Positions 47,657 through 56,237 of a stretch of DNA of 64,000 nucleotides are shown here, in pieces. Location: positions 4,891,001 through 4,955,000 of the forward strand of contig NZ_CP009621.1 of NCBI RefSeq assembly GCF_000973725.1, given 5' to 3'. A program made the translations under genes and the position numbers. This stretch comes from Pontibacter korlensis. Its GTDB lineage: Bacteria > Bacteroidota > Bacteroidia > Cytophagales > Hymenobacteraceae. The stretch's first letter is position 1; each line of letters begins with the position of its first letter. Under the pieces are notes generated by a model. It was not told where the DNA came from. It saw nothing but the letters and a program-made list of their open reading frames with translations, and did no database searches.

Positions 47657-48019
47657 GGTTTTAATGTTTCTACTTTAGGAAATTTCACTTGTGAGTTGAG
47701 CTCAACTTCATTTCTACTTTGCTTTATAGGTGCTGCTTGATTACAGTTGCTCTTATTTGATTTGCAGCTATACATTCTGGCTACTGTTCATCCACAGCTT
47801 TACATTTTGCCTGTTTCACATCTGGCTTTGGAGCGCTCAAGGCCGCGGGGCCTCGTCTCCCCGCATCGCGCTGCTTTCGCTTCTTTTGCTCCTGTGTCGC
47901 AATGCCTCACTTCGTTCGGCACCGGAACCTCTCGAGGCGCTCAACGGGGAGACGAGGATCAGTGTCAATAGCTTCTGCCAATGCATATATCTGCTTAGGT
48001 CGGAGGTTAGAAAGCCTGA
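47657..48019. other. hutU-hutI intergenic gap with a GC-rich inverted-repeat block
   Basis: No gene is seen. The centre (about 47830-47957) is clearly richer in GC than its surroundings. A perfect 13-bp inverted repeat CCTCGTCTCCCCG (47851-47863) and CGGGGAGACGAGG (47945-47957) bounds it, with GCGCTCAA near both edges. It has the look of a dispersed intergenic repeat that has landed between two operon genes. Confidence 0.6.
47851..47957. repeat. REP/MITE-like inverted repeat, 13-bp arms
   Basis: Perfect 13-bp arms lie 81 bp apart. On the minus strand the inner sequence runs with purine-rich GAAG/GCGAAAG motifs (CGAACGAAGTGAGGCATTGC; GAAGCGAAAGCAGCGCGATG). No second copy is in this window, so repeat status is inferred from composition. 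Confidence 0.5.
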
Positions 48020-49732
48020 TTAGAGTTCTAAACCAAACTTTCTGGCATTTTCCTGTGCTGCCTCATATCCGGCATCGGCATGGCGAAAGATACCCATGGC
48101 TGGATCGTTGTGAAGTACGCGACGCAGGCAACGCTCGGCACGCTCTGTACCGTCTGCCAGGATAACCATACCGGCGTGCTGAGAATAGCCAATACCTACG
48201 CCGCCACCGTGATGGAAAGACACCCATGTAGCACCGCCCGCCGTGTTAGACATCAGGTTAAGCAGCGGCCAATCGGAAATGGCGTCGGAGCCGTCTTTCA
48301 TTCCTTCGGTTTCACGATAAGGAGAAGCCACAGAGCCGCAGTCCAGGTGGTCGCGGCCGATTACGATTGGCGCTTTTACTTTACCCTCGCGCACGAGTTG
48401 GTTGAAGAGCAGCCCAGCTTTCTCTCGTTCGCCCATGCCTAGCCAGCAAATACGGCACGGCAGCCCCTGAAAAGCTACTTTTTCCTGCGCTTCATCCAGC
48501 CATTTAATCATGTGCGTGTTCTCCGGGAACAGCTCCTTAAGAGCTTCGTCCGTTACACGTATATCTTCCGGGTCACCGGACAGGGCAGCCCAGCGGAATG
48601 GTCCTTTCCCCTGGCAGAATAGAGGTCGGATATACTCAGGCACGAAACCGGGTATGTTAAATGCATTTGCCTCTCCACCCTGCTGTGCAAATTCGCGCAG
48701 GTTATTACCATAATCGAAGGTTCTGCTGCCGCGCCTCTGCAGCTCCAGCATGAAGCCCACGTGGCGTGCCATACTTTTAAGCGATAGTACTTTATACTTT
48801 GCCGGGTCTTGCTGGCGCAGCTCCTTGGCCTCCTGCAGGCTCAGCCCATTCGGCACATAGCCGTTAATTGGATCATGCGCAGAAGTCTGGTCGGTTAGTA
48901 TCTCCGGGGTGATATTATCTGCAATCAAACGCTCCAGCACATCGCCGATGTCGCCAACCAAGCCAACTGAGATAGCTTCGCCGCGTTCTTTCGCCTCCAA
49001 TACCCACTGCTTCGCCTCCTCATAATTATGAGTCATTTTATCGATATAGCGCGTGTCGAGACGTTTTTTAATGCGGTCCGGGTCTACGTCTACACCCAGG
49101 AAAGTGGCCCCTGCGATGGTAGCGGCCAATGGCTGAGCGCCCCCCATACCACCTAAGCCGCCTGTAACAAGCAGCTTGTGGCGTAAATCGCCGTTAAAGT
49201 AGCGGTCACCGCAGGCAGCAAAGGTTTCGTATGTGCCCTGCAAAATGCCTTGAGAGCCTATGTAAATCCAGCTACCTGCTGTCATCTGCCCGTACATAAT
49301 CAGGCCACGTTTACGCAGATCGTTGAAGTACTCCCAGGTAGCCCAATGCGGCACCAGGTTGGAGTTCGCTATGAGTACACGCGGTGCCTCAGGGTGCGTG
49401 CGTACCTTACCCACTGGCTTACCTGATTGCACCATCAGGCTTTCGTCCTCTTCCAGTTCCAGCAGCACTTCAATTATGTTGCGGGCATCCTCGGGTGTAC
49501 GTGCCGCTTGTCCGGTGCCACCGTATACTACCAGGTCAGCAGGGGCTTCGGCTACTTCGTCTGTCAGGTTGTTCAGGAACATGCGCAAAGCAGCTTCGGC
49601 TTGCCAGTTCTTAGCGTTTAGCTCTGGTCCGCGAGGCGGAATATAGGTAGGATGATTGGCGTACTTCTGAATGAATTGTTCGGCAGTAAGGCCGGATTTT
49701 ACAACTGGTGCTGTTGCAGTGCTTGTATTCAT
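48020..49732 (-). CDS. hutU: Urocanate hydratase
   Basis: 570 residues from the ATG at 49732; the longer frame to 49765 needs a TTG start and adds 11 unlikely residues. The NAD+ loop [20 protein letters not shown], the segment [20 protein letters not shown] and the active-site signature [15 protein letters not shown] (Cys429) are complete. It hydrates urocanate to imidazolonepropionate. Histidine ammonia-lyase (hutH) for the step before is not in the window. Confidence 0.97.
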   Translation of the reverse strand: MNTSTATAPVVKSGLTAEQFIQKYANHPTYIPPRGPELNAKNWQAEAALRMFLNNLTDEVAEAPADLVVYGGTGQAARTPEDARNIIEVLLELEEDESLMVQSGKPVGKVRTHPEAPRVLIANSNLVPHWATWEYFNDLRKRGLIMYGQMTAGSWIYIGSQGILQGTYETFAACGDRYFNGDLRHKLLVTGGLGGMGGAQPLAATIAGATFLGVDVDPDRIKKRLDTRYIDKMTHNYEEAKQWVLEAKERGEAISVGLVGDIGDVLERLIADNITPEILTDQTSAHDPINGYVPNGLSLQEAKELRQQDPAKYKVLSLKSMARHVGFMLELQRRGSRTFDYGNNLREFAQQGGEANAFNIPGFVPEYIRPLFCQGKGPFRWAALSGDPEDIRVTDEALKELFPENTHMIKWLDEAQEKVAFQGLPCRICWLGMGEREKAGLLFNQLVREGKVKAPIVIGRDHLDCGSVASPYRETEGMKDGSDAISDWPLLNLMSNTAGGATWVSFHHGGGVGIGYSQHAGMVILADGTERAERCLRRVLHNDPAMGIFRHADAGYEAAQENARKFGLEL

Positions 49733-49855
49733 AGTTTTGTAGTTTTTAAGTATGGGTTTAGTCAATTATCTGAAAATTTATTCAAATAAAACAGTGAAAC
49801 ACCACTAAATTTAGACCTGAACTCACGTATCCACATCGATTTATACTTCCCTTTC

Positions 49856-50500
49856 ATGTTTCACCTGCCTTTAACCTCTATACCTGCCCATTTCGGAAAC
49901 ATAGATATTTACCTCTTCGATCAGCTCCTGAAAGGACGCATCCAGAAAGGCATGAAACTGCTCGATGCTGGCTGTGGAGCGGGACGAAATATTCAATACC
50001 TGATGCAGGCTGGCGTGAAGGTGTATGGGGCAGACGTTTCTGAGACAGCTGTTAATAAAGTCAAAGCATTGGCTGCAGAAGTTGCTCCTACCCTGTCTCC
50101 TAAAAACTTTGTAGTCTCTGACCTGGCGACTCTGCCCTTTGCAGATCATCAGTTTGACGTTGTGCTGTGTAGTGCAGTACTGCATTTTGCTCAGGATGAT
50201 TCTCATTTCAGGAGTATGGTGCGGGAGCTGTGGCGCGTGCTACTGCCAGGAGGAATGCTCTTCTGCCGCTTCGGCACTACCATTGGCCTTGAAGGAAAAT
50301 TAGAACAGGTGGAGCCCTGCAAATATAAGATGGCGCACGGGCCGGTATGGTTTCTGGCAGATGAACCACTGGTGCGGGGACTGGTGCATGCACTAGGTGC
50401 TGAAATACTGGAACCCCTAAAGACAGTGCTGGTAGAGCGGGAACGAAGTATGACCACGCTGGTATTAAGAAAAAGGACCAGACATTCTGAAGATGCCTGA
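49856..50500 (+). CDS. Class I SAM-dependent methyltransferase
   Basis: 214 residues. The SAM-binding motif LLDAGCGAGRN is at 35-45, followed by VYGADVSETAV (acidic end of strand 2), DLATLPFADHQFDVVLCSAV and LWRVLLPGGMLFCRFGT. This is the methyltransferase type 11/25 layout for small molecules. No substrate clue is seen. It is divergent from hutU. Confidence 0.88.
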   Translation: MFHLPLTSIPAHFGNIDIYLFDQLLKGRIQKGMKLLDAGCGAGRNIQYLMQAGVKVYGADVSETAVNKVKALAAEVAPTLSPKNFVVSDLATLPFADHQFDVVLCSAVLHFAQDDSHFRSMVRELWRVLLPGGMLFCRFGTTIGLEGKLEQVEPCKYKMAHGPVWFLADEPLVRGLVHALGAEILEPLKTVLVERERSMTTLVLRKRTRHSEDA

Positions 50501-50510
50501 TCCTTTTTTA
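50471..50510 (-). terminator. Terminator of the cytochrome c-DUF1080 pair
   Basis: A stem AAAGGACCAGACAT / ATGCCTGATCCTTT overlaps the 3' end of the methyltransferase gene. Its two plus-strand mismatches become G-U pairs on the minus strand, so it serves the minus-strand genes better. Confidence 0.6.
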
Positions 50511-51140
50511 TAGTTCACAGATAAGAATATTACGGAACCACACATCATCACCGTGATCCTGCAAGGCGATTTTGCCACTCTTATAAGACCCAAAGCCAGG
50601 GATGTCTTTAAACTTGCTGTCGCGAATCAGCTCCTGCCAGGTCTTATCCCAAAGCTGCAGCGCCAGGGTCTGCTCTCCATTCAGGTACAGCTCTACCTTA
50701 CCGCTCTTGCAGATCAGCTCGGTCAGGTTCCACTCTCCGGCTGGCTTTACAGTTTCTTTAGTAGCCGAAAGCAGGTCATACAGGTCACCGGCGCGGCGCT
50801 TTGGTATCATGGCATCCGCATGCAGGGCATTGTCGAGCAACTGTATCTCGGGACCGGACTGCCAGCTTTTCTCATATTTTTCCGGCTCTTCCTGCACATA
50901 AAACAGAAGGCCGCTGTTGCCACTGGGCGGCACTTTCCACTCTAGTTTCACATGAAAATCGCCGAAGCTGTCATCCGTCACTAAATCACCGCCCTTTACA
51001 CCATCACAATGCATAGCGGCAGTGCTGAGGTGAAGGACCTTATCCTCCACCAGCCAGGCTGCACCAGCCGTTTGCTCGCCATAGCTATGCCAGCCGTTTG
51101 TGGTTTCGCCATCAAATAGACTCCGCCATTTCTGCTGCAT
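50508..51140 (-). CDS. DUF1080 (3-keto-disaccharide hydrolase-like) protein
   Basis: 210 residues. WRSLFDGETTNGWHSYG opens the concanavalin-like fold of DUF1080, and DFHVKLEWKVPPSGNSGLLF, SGPEIQLLDN and DGDVWFRNILICEL-like ending strands confirm it. Family members have been linked to 3-keto-sugar hydrolysis, and many are secreted; this one shows no signal peptide. It starts 4 bp after the cytochrome c gene, so the two are coupled. An oxidised-sugar pathway using the cytochrome as electron acceptor is a speculation. Confidence 0.88.
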   Translation of the reverse strand: MQQKWRSLFDGETTNGWHSYGEQTAGAAWLVEDKVLHLSTAAMHCDGVKGGDLVTDDSFGDFHVKLEWKVPPSGNSGLLFYVQEEPEKYEKSWQSGPEIQLLDNALHADAMIPKRRAGDLYDLLSATKETVKPAGEWNLTELICKSGKVELYLNGEQTLALQLWDKTWQELIRDSKFKDIPGFGSYKSGKIALQDHGDDVWFRNILICEL

Positions 51141-51144
51141 ATGC

Positions 51145-51600
51145 TTAGTCGTTCAGGGCTAGAATGTAGTCTACCATTTTCCTGGCGTCTTCCTTGCTCA
51201 CATTCTGGTGTGGCGTCATAGGTACCTCGCCCCACACTCCGGCTCCGCCCTCAATGATTTTGGTTACCAGGTGGTTGATATTTTCTTCGGTAGGCTCATA
51301 CTTTTTGGCTACGTCTATATAAGCTGGCCCAACCAGTTTCTGATCGTTTCTGTGGCAGGCAGTACAGTCAGACTTGGCAATCAGAAGTGCTCCTTCCTGT
51401 TGCGGCGGCGTCTCAGCTTTCTCCAGAGGAGCAGTAGCCCTGGCTGCCGGCGACACTTGCTGCGGTGCATTTTCCATAGCCTTAGCCACAGAATCGCGGT
51501 AGCTCTGCTCATAGTAACGGTCGTACTCTGACTTTGTCTCACCACAGGAAATAAGTATAAACCCAAGGCTCAAGGCACTAAAAAGATATTTTACATTCAT
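51145..51600 (-). CDS. Class I c-type cytochrome lipoprotein
   Basis: 151 residues with lipobox LISC (Cys19). One haem site CTACH at 79-83 and a distal Met in EVPMTPH (Met128) give His/Met ligation. It is a surface or periplasmic electron carrier. The linker between anchor and haem domain (about 20-68) is charged and low in complexity. Confidence 0.93.
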   Translation of the reverse strand: MNVKYLFSALSLGFILISCGETKSEYDRYYEQSYRDSVAKAMENAPQQVSPAARATAPLEKAETPPQQEGALLIAKSDCTACHRNDQKLVGPAYIDVAKKYEPTEENINHLVTKIIEGGAGVWGEVPMTPHQNVSKEDARKMVDYILALND

Positions 51601-51939
51601 TGTTATAAAGCATGATTTGGTATGCTATACCAGTTGAAGAGTTGCTTTGTTGCGGATGGCCCAATTCATAAAAGCTCTGTTTCTGTACAAGGTTGGATCT
51701 GAGCTGCAACCCAAGCTCAAAGTAAGCTAGCTACGTTCTCCACTCCCATATAAAGTATAGTTTTTTACTGTGCCATATTTTAGATAAACAGGGCTTTTAG
51801 TGCTGTAGCTGGTATGGAGTGGCGTACCTTCCAACAAAAAATATTGAAGTATAACCATCAAGTCTCCGGCTGTTGGCACCAGAAAAATTCAAATTCGCTA
51901 TATTACAACATCAAGCACATATCTAACCTTATAAGTACC
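51601..51939. other. Divergent intergenic region
   Basis: This 339-bp stretch lies between the cytochrome c gene (-) and the metalloprotease (+). An open frame runs into the metalloprotease from 51814, but those 42 codons look non-coding (Asn/Tyr/Lys-rich) and precede an ordinary signal peptide. Promoters for both genes should be here; I saw no firm consensus. Confidence 0.5.
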
Positions 51940-54387
51940 ATGACATCACCCCTTACCAGAACGCTTTGGTTGCTGCTCATACTGCCGTTTCTCTCGGCAG
52001 GTTTGGCTGTGGCCCAAAAACTCCCCGGCATTGCCTCCAAAACGGCAGGCATGAAAAAGTATCCCGGTTACTTTACCTTTTACTATGATGATGCCGCTGG
52101 CAAAATATGGCTGGAGGTAGACAAACTGAACCAGGAGTTCCTGTACGTAAACTCGTTGCCAGCAGGACTCGGCTCTAACGACATCGGCCTGGACCGCGGC
52201 CAGTTGGGAGGCGAAAGAGTAGTATACTTCGAGAAGGTCGGACCTAAAGTGATGCTAGTGCAGCCTAACCTAGGGTACCGCGCCATCACGAATAACAAGA
52301 ACGAAGCACGAGCTGTAGAAGAATCTTTCGCCAAGTCTATACTTTGGGGCTTTAAGGCAGAGGCCGAAGAAGGAAACAGAGTATTGGTTGACGCTACTGA
52401 CTTCCTGCTCCGCGATGCTCACAACGTAACGGGAAGTATAAAGCGCACAGGCCAGGGCAATTATAAGCTTGACGCCAGCCGCTCAGCTGTTTACCTGCCA
52501 CGCACCAAAAACTTCCCGCAGAACTCTGAGTTCGAAGCCACCCTTACCTTTACAGGTGGCGATGACGCAGGCCGTTTCGTGTACGAGGTAGCCCCGGACG
52601 TACAAGCCCTCACCCTGCGCCAGCACCATTCCTTTATTCAGTTGCCAGACAATAAGTATAAACCCCGCGAGGCCGATCCACGCGCCGGTTACTTCGGCAT
52701 TTCCTACTTCGACTATGCCACACCGGTAGACGAGAACATAGAAAAACGTTTTATTGCCCGTCACCGCCTGCAGAAAAAAGATCCATCGGCCAGGGTGTCA
52801 GAAGCTGTGGAACCTATTGTGTACTATGTAGATAATGGCGCACCAGAGCCTATCCGCACTGCCTTGCTGGAAGGTGCCCGCTGGTGGAACCAGGCGTTTG
52901 AAGCTGCCGGCTACCGAGATGCCTTCCGGGTAGAAGTTTTACCTGATTCAGCCGACCCGATGGACGTGCGCTATAATATTATTCAGTGGGTACACCGAAG
53001 TACTCGTGGCTGGTCTTACGGCGCTTCGGTAACAGACCCACGCACAGGTGAAATCATCAAAGGGCATGTTTCGCTGGGATCTCTGCGCGTGCGCCAGGAC
53101 TACCTGATTGCCGAGGGTCTGCTGGCTCCTTATGAAGAAGGAAAGCCAGTGAACAAAGCTATGATGGACATGGCACTAGCGCGAATCCGACAGCTTTCGG
53201 CACACGAGCTGGGTCATACATTGGGCATCATGCATAACTATGCCGCCAATAACAATGCCTCTGTAATGGATTACCCGCATCCGCAAGCAAAGCTCGACCG
53301 CACTGGCAACATAGACCTGAGCAAAGCTTACGACACAGGTATAGGCGAATGGGATAAAGTAGCAGTGACATATGGTTACCAGGATTTCCCGGCAGGCACG
53401 AATGAGAAACAGGCCCTGAACGATATTTTAGCCAAAGGCAGAGCAAACAACCTGCAGTTTATCTCCGACCGTGATGCCCGTGCTACGGGAGGTGCTCACC
53501 CAACCGCCCACCTTTGGGATAATGGCACCAGCGCCACAGATGAGCTACTGAGCGTGCTGCGCATCCGTGAGAAGGCACTACAAAACTTCTCTGAGAGGAA
53601 CATTAAGCCTGGCGCAGCTATGAGTACTCTAGAGGATGTGTTGGTACCGATCTATAACTACCACCGCTACCAGACAGAGGCTGCTGTAAAACTGATTGGC
53701 GGCCTGAACTATACCTACGCTGTGCGTGGCGATGGCCAACTGGTAACCGAAGTGGTAAGCAAGGGAGAGCAGCAAAAAGCGCTGGATGCCATGCTGAAAA
53801 CCATCTCGCCGGAAGTGCTTGCAGTACCAGAGCATATCATCAAGCTGATACCGCCACGTGCCCCTGGGTTACGTAACAGCCGAGAGCTTTTCGCCAAGCG
53901 CACCGGCCTTACCTTCGATCCACTGGCTGCCGCAGAGGCCTCTGCCGATTTCTCTGTGTCATTCTTGTTGCACCCGGAGCGCGCGTCGCGATTGGTTGAA
54001 CAAGGAGCCCGTAGCAACACCCTTAGCCTGCAGAATGTAACAGAACAGCTGATTCAAAACACCTGGAAGAGCCGCCGCGAAAAAGGATTACAGGAGCAAG
54101 TGCAGCTGCAAACAGAACAGGTAGTACTGACACACCTGATGGCCTTGGCAAATAACGAAGGCGCTTCTTACCAGGCTCGCGCCGTAGCCACTGCCACACT
54201 AAAGGATCTGAAAAACTACATTGAAACCAGGCTGCGCACCAACAAGCAAGGCACCTACCATGCTCACCTTACGTTTGCCCTAGAGCGATTGAACCGCCCT
54301 GTTGTAGAGGAGGTGAAGCCAAACAAAACATTAGACCTGCCTCCGGGCTCACCAATAGGAAGTGGTGAAGTACTAAGGTGTGAGTAG
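51940..54387 (+). CDS. Secreted zinc-dependent metalloprotease (DUF5117/DUF4953 type)
   Basis: 816 residues from the ATG at 51940, which starts a signal peptide (MTSPLTRTLWLLLILPFLSA...AVAQ). The N-terminal half contains DUF5118/5117-type segments (LEVDKLNQEFLYVNSLPAGL; RAGYFGISYFDY). The met-zincin site is HELGHTLGIMH, with His422, His426 and His432 as zinc ligands and Glu423 as base. Such proteins are common, poorly studied secreted proteases of Bacteroidota. A perfect 22-bp terminator follows. Confidence 0.92.
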   Translation: MTSPLTRTLWLLLILPFLSAGLAVAQKLPGIASKTAGMKKYPGYFTFYYDDAAGKIWLEVDKLNQEFLYVNSLPAGLGSNDIGLDRGQLGGERVVYFEKVGPKVMLVQPNLGYRAITNNKNEARAVEESFAKSILWGFKAEAEEGNRVLVDATDFLLRDAHNVTGSIKRTGQGNYKLDASRSAVYLPRTKNFPQNSEFEATLTFTGGDDAGRFVYEVAPDVQALTLRQHHSFIQLPDNKYKPREADPRAGYFGISYFDYATPVDENIEKRFIARHRLQKKDPSARVSEAVEPIVYYVDNGAPEPIRTALLEGARWWNQAFEAAGYRDAFRVEVLPDSADPMDVRYNIIQWVHRSTRGWSYGASVTDPRTGEIIKGHVSLGSLRVRQDYLIAEGLLAPYEEGKPVNKAMMDMALARIRQLSAHELGHTLGIMHNYAANNNASVMDYPHPQAKLDRTGNIDLSKAYDTGIGEWDKVAVTYGYQDFPAGTNEKQALNDILAKGRANNLQFISDRDARATGGAHPTAHLWDNGTSATDELLSVLRIREKALQNFSERNIKPGAAMSTLEDVLVPIYNYHRYQTEAAVKLIGGLNYTYAVRGDGQLVTEVVSKGEQQKALDAMLKTISPEVLAVPEHIIKLIPPRAPGLRNSRELFAKRTGLTFDPLAAAEASADFSVSFLLHPERASRLVEQGARSNTLSLQNVTEQLIQNTWKSRREKGLQEQVQLQTEQVVLTHLMALANNEGASYQARAVATATLKDLKNYIETRLRTNKQGTYHAHLTFALERLNRPVVEEVKPNKTLDLPPGSPIGSGEVLRCE

Positions 54388-54401
54388 GGAAAGTATACTT
54401 T

Positions 54402-54457
54402 GAAAAGGCCTGCTTTAGACAGAATAACCCTCTGTCTAAAGCAGGCCTTTTCTTTAT
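54402..54457 (+). terminator. Very strong terminator after the metalloprotease
   Basis: A perfect 22-bp stem (54402-54423 with 54431-54452) and a 7-nt loop is followed by TTTA. The stem is much longer than needed for termination. Confidence 0.9.
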
Positions 54458-54639
54458 GTCCTACAATATCAGTGTTGGTTGTGCAGATGTATTTAATGCC
54501 TTGAACTTCTCTATGTTAAAAAATTAGCATCAACACCTTCAAACAGTTAATAGCAAACACTAACCTCTATCAGCCACTTTTAGCATTCATCTTAATAAAA
54601 TCATAAACAGCCTATAACGCTCACGTAATCTTGACATTG

Positions 54640-54647
54640 TAGCTTTG
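54640..54647 (+). promoter_or_regulatory. Possible -7 promoter element for the PhoX-like gene
   Basis: TAGCTTTG fits the Bacteroidota TAnnTTTG element 20 bp before the ATG at 54668. No TTG lies at the right distance upstream, so support is partial. Confidence 0.35.
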
Positions 54648-54667
54648 ATCAATCATAAATCACTGCT

Positions 54668-56149
54668 ATGAAGAACTTTACTCTCTCAACACTTGGCCTT
54701 GCCCTAGCACTGGCTACCACCACAGCAACAACTGGCTGTAAAGATAAAGTCAAAGAAGATCCGGAGAAGCCATCCCCTGTGGCTTTCAAAGATTATTCAG
54801 TTAACCCTGCCTTGGTAAAAACGCTCCAGGGTTTTGACAGGGTGAAGGTTCATACCTTAATCAGCAGCGACGACGTGCTCGAGCAGTCTCCTGACTTTAT
54901 TTATGGTGCTCAGCCTGATGGTGCTGGCATGATGCGCAACCCTAACGGCGAAGGCTATGTGATGGTGACGAACCACGAGATACTGCAGTCAGTATCGCGC
55001 GTTTACCTGGACAAGACGCTGAAGCCTGTTAAAGGAGAATACATTGTAGATGGAGCCGGTGGTATGTGGCGCCTTTGCTCTGCTACCCTGGCAACACCGG
55101 AAGAGCACGGCTTTGGCCCTACGTTATTAACAGCTGGTGAAAGCGGCATAGAGTCTATGATCCACTCTATAGACCCGATGGGCAGCATAGCTGACAGAAG
55201 CCGTACCGACCGCACCCTGGCTGCCTTGGGCAAGTGCAGTGCTGAGAACGCTGTGCCACTTCCTACCAAAGCCTTCCCTGGCAAAACAGTAATCTTTATA
55301 GGCGAGGACGAAAGCAACCCGGCCAACAGTATGGGTCAGGTAAACATGTACCTTTCTAACACAACAGGTGATCTGCAAAATGGTAAGTTATACATGCTGC
55401 GCCGCCAGGACCAGAACATAACTGAAACTGCCATGGAAGTAGGTAAATCCTACGACGTAGAGTTTGTTGAGTATGACAATGTAAAGTCCAGCACTGGTGC
55501 ACAGTTGGCTGCTCAGTCAGTTGAGAAAAAAGCCATACAGTTTGCCCGCGTAGAAGACCTGGACTATGGCAAAGGTAACGCTACCAACAATCGTAACCTG
55601 TACTTTACCTCTACTGGCGTTAGCCCTGATAAGATCAACCCGGCTCCGGGTTTAACAATGTGGGGCCGTGTGTATAAGCTGGAGCTGGACGCAAAAAATC
55701 CGCTGAAAGGCAAAATCACACCACTTATAGATGGCAACGAAGATCCAGGTAACAGCATCGTGAATCCGGATAACATCTGCGTAACTGAGAACTATGCCTA
55801 CATACAGGAAGATGGTGACTCCTTCTACCGTGACAACAAGCACGACGGCCGCATCTGGCAGTTTGACCTTCGCACAAAAACACTGAAGCCGATGCTCGAG
55901 ATGGACCACCGTCGCGATGATGCTACCTTCAACGCTAAGTATAACTCTGTGAACTCTGACAGGCTGAGCAGCTGGGAGTATGGCGCCATGTATGACATCT
56001 CTGATCTGATTGGTGTACCGGGCACATTTGTAGTAAACCTCCACCCTCATACCTGGCAGGATGAGAAGTACAAAGGAGCTGACGGTAGCGGCGTTTCCTC
56101 TAACAAAGAAGGTGGCCAGACTGTAATCCTGAGAAACGTGCCAAGATAA
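54668..56149 (+). CDS. PhoX-like (DUF839) phosphatase-family lipoprotein
   Basis: 493 residues with lipobox TTGC (Cys24). A beta-propeller-type body contains VTNHEILQSVSRVYLDK, GEDESNPANSMGQVNMY and NPDNICVTENYAYIQEDGD, similar to the acidic metal-binding stretches of PhoX alkaline phosphatases (Ca/Fe enzymes). The assignment to DUF839 is good, but phosphatase activity is inferred and the family also includes proteins of unknown role. The next gene, a di-heme peroxidase, starts 88 bp downstream on the same strand. Confidence 0.75.
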   Translation: MKNFTLSTLGLALALATTTATTGCKDKVKEDPEKPSPVAFKDYSVNPALVKTLQGFDRVKVHTLISSDDVLEQSPDFIYGAQPDGAGMMRNPNGEGYVMVTNHEILQSVSRVYLDKTLKPVKGEYIVDGAGGMWRLCSATLATPEEHGFGPTLLTAGESGIESMIHSIDPMGSIADRSRTDRTLAALGKCSAENAVPLPTKAFPGKTVIFIGEDESNPANSMGQVNMYLSNTTGDLQNGKLYMLRRQDQNITETAMEVGKSYDVEFVEYDNVKSSTGAQLAAQSVEKKAIQFARVEDLDYGKGNATNNRNLYFTSTGVSPDKINPAPGLTMWGRVYKLELDAKNPLKGKITPLIDGNEDPGNSIVNPDNICVTENYAYIQEDGDSFYRDNKHDGRIWQFDLRTKTLKPMLEMDHRRDDATFNAKYNSVNSDRLSSWEYGAMYDISDLIGVPGTFVVNLHPHTWQDEKYKGADGSGVSSNKEGGQTVILRNVPR

Positions 56150-56237
56150 CTATAGACCCTTATCCAATTAATTCCCCAAAGCAAGCCTTCCGATATAATT
56201 GGAGGGCTTTGCTTTTAACCGTTTGGAGCCAAAGCTT

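Noticed and set aside
49855-49866. CATGTTTCACCT at the methyltransferase start, identical to 39055-39066 in the DoxX leader
   Set aside because: Here the word contains the start codon of the methyltransferase, so position and context differ. One 12-mer match is weak evidence for a shared regulon.
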